A DNA stretch of 21,490 nt from JBHGBM01 sp041946965 (GTDB lineage: Bacteria > Acidobacteriota > Terriglobia > Bryobacterales > Bryobacteraceae). The stretch spans positions 1-21,490 of the forward strand of contig JBHGBM010000093.1 in assembly GCA_041946965.1 (NCBI GenBank). Reading direction: 5' to 3'. The notes beneath the pieces are model-generated. The model ran no database searches, had not been told where the DNA came from, and saw only the letters and a list, made by a program, of their open reading frames with translations. The position numbers and the translations under genes are program-made. Shown piece after piece: positions 7,299 through 14,401 of the stretch (position 1 is its first letter; each line of letters starts with the position of its first letter).

Positions 7299-7889
7299 AT
7301 GTTTCTCATCGCCGGCTTGGGAAACCCCGGATCCGAGTATGCGCTCACGCCGCATAACCTGGGATTCCTCACGGTGGACCGGCTGGCGGAGAGACACGGG
7401 GTGCGCGTTACGCGCAAGGATTCTGGCGCGCTCATGGGGATGGGGAAGATCGCCGGCCGCCCGGTGATGCTGGCCAAGCCCCAGACGTTCATGAATCTGA
7501 GCGGCACTTCGCTCGCTCCCCTGATGGAGAAGCACGGGATCGGTCCCGCGGAACTCGTGGTCGTCTATGACGAGCTGGACCTGCCCTGGCCCACACTGCG
7601 CGTCCGGCCGAAAGGCTCGGCGGCGGGGCACCACGGCATGGAATCCGTCATCCGCAGTTTGGGGACTGGAGATTTTGCCCGGGTGCGGCTGGGGATTCAC
7701 CCCGGCCGCCCGGTGCGCGACGGCGCGGCGTTCGTTCTGGAGCCGTTCCACCGTTCGCAAATGCAGGCTTTGGACGAGCTGCTTGGGCTTGCGGCCGAGG
7801 CGGTCGAGTCCATAATTGCCGAGGGCGTCGAAAAGGCCATGACGAGGTTCAATCGTCGCGCCCAAGGCTCAAATGCAGAGGAAGCATGA
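7299..7889 (+). CDS. pth: Peptidyl-tRNA hydrolase
   Basis: 196 aa, normal for bacterial Pth, which releases peptides from peptidyl-tRNA that drops off ribosomes. The sequence shows GLGNPG (Asn9), TPHNLGF (catalytic His19), the MNLSG loop (Asn66) and YDELDLP (Asp91). The motif usually read as GGHNG is AGHHG here, so His112 sits where E. coli has Asn114, a tRNA-contact position. The active-site His and Asp are intact, so I expect an active enzyme. The ATG at 7299 is 9 nt after rplY without a clear Shine-Dalgarno. The stop overlaps the rpsF ATG by 4 nt. Confidence 0.96.
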   Translation: MFLIAGLGNPGSEYALTPHNLGFLTVDRLAERHGVRVTRKDSGALMGMGKIAGRPVMLAKPQTFMNLSGTSLAPLMEKHGIGPAELVVVYDELDLPWPTLRVRPKGSAAGHHGMESVIRSLGTGDFARVRLGIHPGRPVRDGAAFVLEPFHRSQMQALDELLGLAAEAVESIIAEGVEKAMTRFNRRAQGSNAEEA

Positions 7890-8338
7890 GAATTTACGAA
7901 GAGTTGTTCATCATCAAGCCCGACGCCCCCGATGAGGAGGCCGATCAGTTCGTGGAACAGATGCAATCGGTCATCACCAACGGCGGCGGGACGCTGGATA
8001 AAGTGGAAAAGTGGGGCAAGCGCAAGCTGGCCTACCGCGTGGGCCGTTACCGCGAGGGCGCGTATGTGCTGTTTCAGTTCAACGCCGGCCCCGAGCTGGT
8101 AAAGGAACTGGAGCGCCGGCTGCGCGTTTCCGACCTGGTGATCAAGTTCCTGACGGTGCGCATCGACGAAACCTTGAAGCGCCTGGAAAAACGCAGGAAG
8201 CAGCGCGAGAAGCGGGCCCACCGCAAACCGCAAGCGGCCGCGCCGGCGCCCATGCTGCCGGGTGAGACGGCGCCTGCCGTGCCGGGCGTCCCCGCCGCGC
8301 CGGCTGCGCCCCCCATGCCGGGACAGCCGAGGGAGTAG
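7886..8338 (+). CDS. rpsF: 30S ribosomal protein S6
   Basis: 150 aa. S6 pairs with S18 on the small-subunit platform. The core (1-105) is complete: MRIYEELFIIKPD start, GGGTLDKVEKWGKRKLAY and a C-terminal LTVRIDE strand. Residues 106-122 are very basic, and 123-150 form a Pro/Ala/Met-rich tail absent from compact S6 proteins, probably disordered. The ATG overlaps pth, and GAGGAAGC just upstream can serve as ribosome binding site. It starts the rpsF-rpsR-rplI set; the ssb or priB gene that many bacteria carry between rpsF and rpsR is absent. Confidence 0.96.
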   Translation: MRIYEELFIIKPDAPDEEADQFVEQMQSVITNGGGTLDKVEKWGKRKLAYRVGRYREGAYVLFQFNAGPELVKELERRLRVSDLVIKFLTVRIDETLKRLEKRRKQREKRAHRKPQAAAPAPMLPGETAPAVPGVPAAPAAPPMPGQPRE

Positions 8339-8353
8339 CGAAGGAGAAAAACC

Positions 8354-8653
8354 ATGGCTGAAACAAAAGGAAGACCGGGCAGCGCGGCGCAGCGTCCCAC
8401 CGGGACGGACAAGGCCGTCGCCACGCAGAAGAAACAGTACTTCCGGCGCAAGAAGGTGTGCCGGTTCTGCGTCGAGAAGATCGACGATATCAATTACAAG
8501 GACGTGAAGCTGCTGCACGCTTTCATCGCCGAGCGCGGGAAGATCATTCCGCGCCGCATCTCCGGCGTTTGCGCTCCGCACCAGCGGCGGCTCACCGACG
8601 CCATCAAGAAGGCGCGCAATATCGCGCTGCTGCCGTTCGCGGCGTCCGTTTAG
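8354..8653 (+). CDS. rpsR: 30S ribosomal protein S18, Cys-containing form
   Basis: 99 aa, with an N-terminal extension of about 28 residues before the conserved RRKKVCRFC. S18 binds S6 in the small subunit. It keeps the potential metal-binding set CRFC plus CAPH, as in the C+ version of S18. Many bacteria, including E. coli, have lost it. The characteristic DINYKDVKLLHAFI and GKIIPRR segments are present. The Shine-Dalgarno AAGGAGAAAAACC precedes the ATG well. It lies 15 nt after rpsF and 14 nt before rplI. Confidence 0.96.
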   Translation: MAETKGRPGSAAQRPTGTDKAVATQKKQYFRRKKVCRFCVEKIDDINYKDVKLLHAFIAERGKIIPRRISGVCAPHQRRLTDAIKKARNIALLPFAASV

Positions 8654-8667
8654 GAGGGAACCGCCAC

Positions 8668-9117
8668 ATGCAAGTGATTCTCAGGCAAGACATCGACAAT
8701 CTGGGGACCCGCGGGCAGGTCGTGACCGTGGCCGCGGGCTACGCGCGTAACTACCTCCTGCCCAAGCGGCTGGCCGTGGAGGCTACCGCGGCCAACAAGA
8801 AGATCGTGGAACAGGAGCGCCAGGCGCACCTGCGGCGCGAGGCTAAGCTGAAGAGCGAGGCCGAGGACCTCTCCAAGCTGCTCACCGGCGTCACCGTGAC
8901 CATCGCGCAGAAAGCCGGCGAGGCCGACCAGCTCTTCGGCTCCGTCACCGCCAAGGACATCGCCGAGGCGCTCGCGGCGAAGAACTTCACCATCGACCGG
9001 CGCAAGATCCACCTGGAGGAGCCCATCAAGCAGTTGGGCGAGTTCAAGGTGGAGGTGCGGCTGCACCGCGAGGTGCCGGCCGAAATCATCGTGCAGGTCG
9101 TGCGCGAAGAAGAGTAG
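8668..9117 (+). CDS. rplI: 50S ribosomal protein L9
   Basis: 149 aa, the same length as E. coli L9. The N-terminal 23S-binding domain has the family signature G-x2-V-x-V-x2-GYARN-[FY]-L-x-P (GQVVTVAAGYARNYLLPKRLA). A long charged linker helix follows (about 43-75), then the C-terminal domain ending in HREVPAEIIVQV. I chose the ATG at 8668 because it gives the exact family N-terminus and has TAGGAGGG upstream; the frame is open further upstream but only through rpsR. It ends the ribosomal part of the operon, and the SDR gene begins 6 nt later. Confidence 0.96.
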   Translation: MQVILRQDIDNLGTRGQVVTVAAGYARNYLLPKRLAVEATAANKKIVEQERQAHLRREAKLKSEAEDLSKLLTGVTVTIAQKAGEADQLFGSVTAKDIAEALAAKNFTIDRRKIHLEEPIKQLGEFKVEVRLHREVPAEIIVQVVREEE

Positions 9118-9123
9118 ACCGCC

Positions 9124-9867
9124 ATGTACTTCGACCTGACGGGCCAGACGGCGGCCGTCACCGGCGCCGCCACCGGAATCGGCGAAGCGGTCGCCCGGCG
9201 GCTGGCCCGCGCGGGCGCCGCGGTCGCCGTGGCCGATCTCGATATGGATGGCGCCGCGAAGGTGGCGCAGTCCATCGGCGGCGGGTCGTTCGCCGTCGCC
9301 CTGGATGTGACCCGGCGCGGGTCGGTGGAAGGAGCGGTCCAGGAGATCCTGGGCCGCACCGGCCGCATCGACATCTGGGTCAACAACGCGGGAATCGCGG
9401 GCCGCGCGGCTCCGCTGTGGGACCAGACCGACGAGGACTGGCGCCGCATCATCGCCATCAACCTCGACGGCGTGTTCTACTGCTGCCGCGCCGTGATCCC
9501 TCACATGCGCAGCCGCAAGTACGGCCGCATCGTCAACATCGCTTCCATCGCCGGCAAGGAGGGCAACCCCAACATGACCGGCTATTCCGCCACCAAGGCG
9601 GGGGTCATCGCGTTCACCAAGTCGCTCGGCAAGGAAGTCGCCACCGAGGGCATCTGCGTGAACGCCGTGGCGCCGGCCGTGGTGCGCACCCGCATTCTCG
9701 ACCAGCTCACTCCGGCGCAGGTGGAATACATGACCGAACGCATCCCCATGCGCCGCACCGGAAAGCCGGAGGAGATCGCGGCAGTGGTGCATTTCCTCGC
9801 CAGCCCGGATTGCTCGTTCGTGACCGGACAGTGTTATGACGCGAGCGGCGGGCGGGCCACCTACTAA
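9124..9867 (+). CDS. Short-chain dehydrogenase/reductase (SDR), classical type
   Basis: 247 aa Rossmann-fold NAD(P)-dependent oxidoreductase. Visible are the cofactor motif TGAATGIG (13-20), NNAG (87-90), active-site Asn113, Ser141, and the YxxxK pair Tyr154/Lys158. Asp38 at the end of strand 2 suggests preference for NAD(H) over NADP(H). The C-terminal GQCYDASGG is typical of the FabG-like classical subgroup. The substrate cannot be named from sequence; FabG-like, sugar or steroid dehydrogenases are all possible. It starts 6 nt after rplI, so it is probably read from the ribosomal operon, an unusual neighbour (dnaB is a common one). A strong terminator follows at 9968-9996. Confidence 0.9.
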   Translation: MYFDLTGQTAAVTGAATGIGEAVARRLARAGAAVAVADLDMDGAAKVAQSIGGGSFAVALDVTRRGSVEGAVQEILGRTGRIDIWVNNAGIAGRAAPLWDQTDEDWRRIIAINLDGVFYCCRAVIPHMRSRKYGRIVNIASIAGKEGNPNMTGYSATKAGVIAFTKSLGKEVATEGICVNAVAPAVVRTRILDQLTPAQVEYMTERIPMRRTGKPEEIAAVVHFLASPDCSFVTGQCYDASGGRATY

Positions 9868-9967
9868 CGGCTGAGGATCGCGTCGAGGAAGGCGTCGCGG
9901 CCGGCTGACCAGGCCGAGGATTCGGAACCGCAAGGTTCCCGTACTTCTGCACAGACCGCCAAAATCA

Positions 9968-9996
9968 AAAGGCCCCGGCTGGGTTCCGGGGCCTTT
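9968..9996 (+). terminator. Intrinsic terminator, probably bidirectional
   Basis: A perfect 11-bp inverted repeat AAAGGCCCCGG / CCGGGGCCTTT with a 7-nt loop, about 100 nt after the SDR stop. The T-run on the plus strand is short (TTTG). On the minus strand it is longer (TTTTGATTTT), so it may also end the mrp transcript after that runs antisense through the CDGSH gene. Confidence 0.75.
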
Positions 9997-10156
9997 GCAC
10001 TCAGAGGGTTGGCGACGGAGGGGTTTCGTCGCCAGGGATGCTGTCTGTATTAGTTTCAGTTTACGATATAGGGGTCTGATTGTCTATATCATCACACAAA
10101 AAAAGCGCAAGTTTTTTGATGTGCCGAGTAAGCCAACATGCTGTGGAACGCGCCTC

Positions 10157-10165
10157 TGATAAGAT
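10157..10165 (+). promoter_or_regulatory. Candidate extended -10 directly upstream of the CDGSH gene
   Basis: TGA-TAAGAT ends 8 nt before the ATG at 10174. Transcription would start at or next to the start codon, giving a leaderless mRNA. There is only a G-run (GGGGG) immediately before the ATG, too close to act as a normal Shine-Dalgarno. Confidence 0.45.
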
Positions 10166-10173
10166 GCGGGGGT

Positions 10174-10401
10174 ATGGCCACCAGAATCACAGTGAGCAAC
10201 AATGGCCCGCTTCGCATCGAGGGCGAATTCGAAATCTGCGACGCTCAGGGGAACCGTTTCGGACTGGGTGAACGCGCCGCCATCTCGCTCTGCCGCTGCG
10301 GACAGTCGGGAAATAAGCCGTTCTGCGATGGCTCGCACCGCGCCAGTTTCCAGTCTTCGGTGACCGCCTGCGAGTTGCCGGCGCAGAAGGCGAAAGCGTA
10401 G
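10174..10401 (+). CDS. CDGSH iron-sulfur domain protein
   Basis: 75 aa. The segment CRCGQSGNKPFCDGSH matches the CDGSH signature C-x-C-x2-[ST]-x3-P-x-C-D-G-[SAT]-H exactly. It supplies the three Cys and one His that bind a [2Fe-2S] cluster in the mitoNEET family. It has no membrane anchor or signal, so it should be a soluble cytosolic redox or cluster-transfer protein; the partner is unknown. An earlier in-frame ATG at 10138 adds 12 unconserved residues. I prefer 10174 because an extended -10 lies 8 nt upstream and inside the longer frame. It is convergent with mrp, an Fe-S cluster carrier gene, with only 1 bp between the two stop codons. Confidence 0.9.
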   Translation: MATRITVSNNGPLRIEGEFEICDAQGNRFGLGERAAISLCRCGQSGNKPFCDGSHRASFQSSVTACELPAQKAKA

Positions 10402-10402
10402 G

Positions 10403-11236
10403 TTAGTCGGTAATCTCGATCGCCGGCCCGGTCTCGCGCGAGGTTTCCTCCGCCCGCGCGACGGTATTGCGCGCCATTTCGAGAAATGCCGCCGCTTCCG
10501 GATGACCGGCGCCGCGCAGCACGACCGGCTTTCCCGTGTCGCCGCCGATGCGTACCTCCGGGTTGAGCGGCAGCTCCGCAAGGAAGTGCACGTCCATCTC
10601 GCCCGCGGTGCGGCGGCCGCCGCCGGTGCTGAACACGTCCACGCGCTGGTTGCAGTGCGGGCACACCAGGTAACTCATGTTCTCCACGATGCCCAGGATG
10701 GGCACCTTCACCTGGTTGAACATGTGCACGGCCTTGCGCGCGTCTTCGAGCGAAACGTCGCTGGGCGTGGTGACCACGATGGCTCCGGTAATCGGCGCGG
10801 TCTGGATGAGTGTGAGTTGCACGTCTCCGGTGCCGGGCGGCAGGTCGATGACGAGATAATCCACCTCCCCCCAATCGACGCCGCGCAGGAACTGCTGAAT
10901 CACGCTGTGGAGCATGGGGCCGCGCCAGACCAGCGGCTTGTCGCCGGGGTTCAGAAAACCCATGGACATCAGCCTCACGCCGTATTGCTCGAGCGGCTTG
11001 ATACGGTCGCCGTGGGCCATGGGAGTCCGGTTGATCCCCATCATCAGCGGCACGTTGGGCCCGTATACGTCGGCATCCATCAACGCCACGCTGTGGCCGA
11101 GTTTGGCCAGCGCCACGGCGAGGTTCACGGAAACCGTGGTCTTGCCGACTCCCCCTTTGCCGGAACCCACCGCAATCAGATTCTTCACGCCCGGAATGGG
11201 CAGCCGGGGCATCTGCCCGGCCTGGTTTGGAGCCAT
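10403..11236 (-). CDS. mrp: Mrp/NBP35-family Fe-S cluster carrier ATPase, lacking the N-terminal MIP18 domain
   Basis: 277 aa from this start. A deviant Walker A P-loop GSGKGGVGKTT lies at about 25-35, with the DADVYGPN switch and DLPPGTGD following. CPHC (Cys192 and Cys195) can bridge a cluster in the homodimer. The family binds and transfers Fe-S clusters to apoproteins in the cytosol and is also called ApbC. The usual N-terminal MIP18/DUF59 domain of about 90 aa is missing, so this is the short form. Start choice: an ATG at 11245 would add MNH, but it overlaps a candidate extended -10 (TGATAGGAT). The ATG at 11236 lies 7 nt after that element, which favours a leaderless start there. Divergent from the hypothetical gene at 11347 and convergent with the CDGSH gene. 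Confidence 0.93.
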   Translation of the reverse strand: MAPNQAGQMPRLPIPGVKNLIAVGSGKGGVGKTTVSVNLAVALAKLGHSVALMDADVYGPNVPLMMGINRTPMAHGDRIKPLEQYGVRLMSMGFLNPGDKPLVWRGPMLHSVIQQFLRGVDWGEVDYLVIDLPPGTGDVQLTLIQTAPITGAIVVTTPSDVSLEDARKAVHMFNQVKVPILGIVENMSYLVCPHCNQRVDVFSTGGGRRTAGEMDVHFLAELPLNPEVRIGGDTGKPVVLRGAGHPEAAAFLEMARNTVARAEETSRETGPAIEITD

Positions 11237-11243
11237 ATGATTC

Positions 11244-11252
11244 ATCCTATCA
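11244..11252 (-). promoter_or_regulatory. Candidate extended -10 directly upstream of mrp
   Basis: The minus strand reads TGA-TAGGAT, ending 7 nt before the ATG at 11236. If used, transcription starts about at that codon, and the upstream ATG at 11245 cannot be the translation start. No -35 is evident. Confidence 0.35.
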
Positions 11253-11273
11253 TCCCGTTTCCCGCGCCCCGCA

Positions 11274-11303
11274 TTGTGATGACGCGAACCTCTGCGTCAT
11301 ACT
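11274..11303 (+). promoter_or_regulatory. Inverted repeat (possible operator) within a weak promoter, mrp/hypothetical divergent region
   Basis: A perfect 7-bp inverted repeat ATGACGC (11279-11285) / GCGTCAT (11294-11300) with an 8-nt centre. It lies between a weak -35 TTGTGA (11274-11279) and a weak -10 CATACT (11298-11303) at 18-bp spacing. The dyad may be a regulator site shared by mrp and the divergent gene, or a small hairpin in the leader. Confidence 0.3.
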
Positions 11304-11710
11304 GAAGAAGCAGATCCGCCCCGCGGACCCGAACGGATGTGAACCCATGCCGATGGAGAGCGCCTTGCGCGGCCTGATCGCGATCTGCCGGCAGGTTCAG
11401 GCCGCTATGGAAGCGCTGGAGCCCGGCCTCGAGCCGGACAGCGCGTTTATTCTCGCCGATTTCGTTGCGGCGGCGGCGAACGTGGAACGGTGGTGCGCGC
11501 CCGACGCACTCATCGATCTCGACCGCATCACCTCCGCGATGTACCGCTTCCAACGCACCTACAACACGCTTCTCGATCACTACCGCGACACGCTGACCAC
11601 GCCGGCGCGCCTGGAGGAGGCGGAATCGAGGTGGATGCTGGGGCGCTGCGCCCAGCCGCTGCACGCAGTCGGAGCGCAAGTGGGCCGCTGCCGGCAGGAA
11701 CTGGCGATCC

Positions 11711-13076
<1,366 letters not shown>

Positions 13077-13096
<20 letters not shown>

Positions 13097-13547
13097 ACAA
13101 AGCCTCCCCATACTCCACCGGCTGGCCGTTCATCACCAGCTTGCTTTCGACCACCCCGGCGACTTCCGCCTCAATCTCGTTCATGAGCTTCATGGACTCG
13201 ATGATGCAGAGCACCTTGCCCGGCTGCACGCGCTCGCCCACCCGCACAAAGGGAGGCGCGCCGGGCGAGGGAGCTTCGTAGAACGTGCCGACGATGGGCG
13301 ATTTCACCAGCGCGAGGGAGGCGTCGGGTTCCTTCTCCTTGGTTTCGGCTGCGGCGGCAGGGACGGGAGCCGGAACGGAGGCGGCGGCCGCGTGGACCGC
13401 CGGGGCAGGCTCGGCGTGCACGGCGAGGTGCGGCACGGCATGGGGAAGCCGGATACGCACGCGATTCTCTCCGCGCTGCACGTCCAACGAGGCCACACCG
13501 GTTTCCTTGGCCAGGTGTATCAGCTCGCGAATTTCCTGGACTGTCAT
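13077..13547 (-). CDS. accB: Biotin carboxyl carrier protein of acetyl-CoA carboxylase
   Basis: 156 aa, usual BCCP size. Residues 1-36 form the conserved N-terminal region, 40-75 a long Ala/Pro linker, and 78-156 the biotinyl domain. The biotin site is ESMKLMNEIEAE, with Lys120 as the biotinylated residue (ESMK variant of EAMKM). It carries CO2 between AccC and the carboxyltransferase AccAD, whose genes are not in this window. I chose the ATG at 13547. The frame extends to a TTG at 13568, but the region between contains a candidate extended -10 (TGCTACACT) 11 nt before the ATG, and no Shine-Dalgarno precedes it. It overlaps accC, the usual accB-accC pairing. Confidence 0.95.
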
Positions 13548-13558
13548 GGCAAAGCTCA

Positions 13559-13567
13559 AGTGTAGCA
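13559..13567 (-). promoter_or_regulatory. Candidate extended -10 directly upstream of accB
   Basis: The minus strand reads TGC-TACACT, ending 11 nt before the accB ATG at 13547. This predicts a leader of only a few nucleotides and separates accBC transcription from the LolA-like/M16 operon upstream. Confidence 0.4.
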
Positions 13568-13571
13568 AAGC

Positions 13572-13602
13572 TTTCAGCGTTCAGCCGTCAGCCCGGCCGG
13601 GC
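13572..13602. repeat. Three tandem heptamers followed by a 12-bp palindrome
   Basis: On the plus strand TTTCAGC (13572-13578), GTTCAGC (13579-13585) and CGTCAGC (13586-13592) share the form nnTCAGC. On the minus strand they read GCTGAnn. They run into the perfect palindrome GCCCGGCCGGGC (13591-13602). The block lies between the LolA-like stop and the accB promoter. It could be a dispersed intergenic repeat or part of a terminator; there is no T-run. Confidence 0.45.
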
Positions 13603-13612
13603 CGGTTTGGTC

Positions 13613-14401
13613 CTACCTGGCCGGCTTCAGGAGCTTGGTATCGGCTGACAGGGTGAACAGATCGTCCTTCAGACCGGAGTTGATGGTCACCGCGTCGGCG
13701 AACATCTGGTATATCTTCTCGCCGTCGCGCTCGCGCTCGATGGCGAACGGCCACATCACGCCCCCGCCCACATCCCGGTACTTGGAAAAATAGGTGATTT
13801 CCTGATGGACGCCGGTCTTGGGGTCGCGGCGGATGTACACCTGCCGCACGGGCAGCCTGGTGGTCCGATTGATGTAAACGGTGACGGTGCGGTTCTCCGC
13901 GTCAGTGATGTCCACGATTTCCACGGGTTGGTTTTCGATGATGTCCGTGCCGCGGTAATCGAAGACCATGCCGGGTTCGCCCAGCCGCTCGCGCAGGATG
14001 TAGAAGATGTTGCGCCGGGTGGTATCGCGGTATCGTGCGAGGATGTCTTCCGGCATGGGGCGCGCGCCGCGGAAAGTCACATCCCACCCGCCGAGTTCGT
14101 TGAACAGGTAGCCGTAGTCCTCGTTCTTGCCGAAAGCCTGGCGCTCGCGCACCCCGAAGAAATCGGGGGTGGGCGGCTCAGGAGGCGTCAGGTAGCGGGT
14201 GTAAATCTTGGCTACCGAAAGGCCGGAAAGCCGCTCGCGGTAGAACGAGTACGCCCGGCCCGACTCCACGCGATCTTCCACGGAACGAAACTTCTCGCCG
14301 CCAAGCGCCTTCAGAGTTTCATCCATCACCTGGCGGCCGCGGTCCGGCGCCCAAGAAAGCAGCGGCATGGCCGCGAGCAAAACGGAAAAAATGATTCTCA
14401 T
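13613..14401 (-). CDS. Secreted LolA-like (outer-membrane lipoprotein-sorting fold) protein
   Basis: 262 aa. Residues 1-18 are a signal peptide (MRIIFSVLLAAMPLLSWA) without a lipobox. The mature part begins with the LolA-like opening TLKALGGEKFRSVEDRVESG. It continues as a beta-rich single domain with the DYRGTDIIENQPVEIVDI and INRTTRLPVRQVYIRR strands, as in the convex half-barrel family (LolA/LolB/LppX, or the related secreted proteins common in Acidobacteriota). Its ligand is unknown; the family binds lipids or acyl chains in the periplasm. The ATG overlaps the stop of the M16-LolA fusion gene by 4 nt (ATGA), so it is the third gene of that operon. The fusion partner's C-terminal domain opens with a similar KVQQAVGGAEKLAAVKDM motif, suggesting the same fold. 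Specific function not assigned. Confidence 0.7.
   Translation of the reverse strand: MRIIFSVLLAAMPLLSWAPDRGRQVMDETLKALGGEKFRSVEDRVESGRAYSFYRERLSGLSVAKIYTRYLTPPEPPTPDFFGVRERQAFGKNEDYGYLFNELGGWDVTFRGARPMPEDILARYRDTTRRNIFYILRERLGEPGMVFDYRGTDIIENQPVEIVDITDAENRTVTVYINRTTRLPVRQVYIRRDPKTGVHQEITYFSKYRDVGGGVMWPFAIERERDGEKIYQMFADAVTINSGLKDDLFTLSADTKLLKPAR

Larger units (their letters stand above)
9868..10173. other. Intergenic region with terminator, hairpins and AT-rich island
   Basis: A gap of about 306 bp between the SDR and CDGSH genes. It holds a strong terminator (9968-9996) and a second hairpin, GGCGACG/CGTCGCC (10011-10017 with 10027-10033). An AT-rich island of about 85 bp (10040-10125) follows, containing an A-run/T-run dyad (CATCA 10090-10094 with TGATG 10117-10121, enclosing A7 and T6). 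The CDGSH -10 comes last. I see no coding signal here. The AT-rich island may be a promoter or UP-type region, but no convincing -35/-10 pair could be fixed. Confidence 0.5.

Noticed and set aside
10090..10121. A-run/T-run dyad considered as a terminator for minus-strand transcription
   Set aside because: The stem is mostly A-T with a bulge, too weak for an intrinsic terminator; kept only as part of the AT-rich intergenic description.
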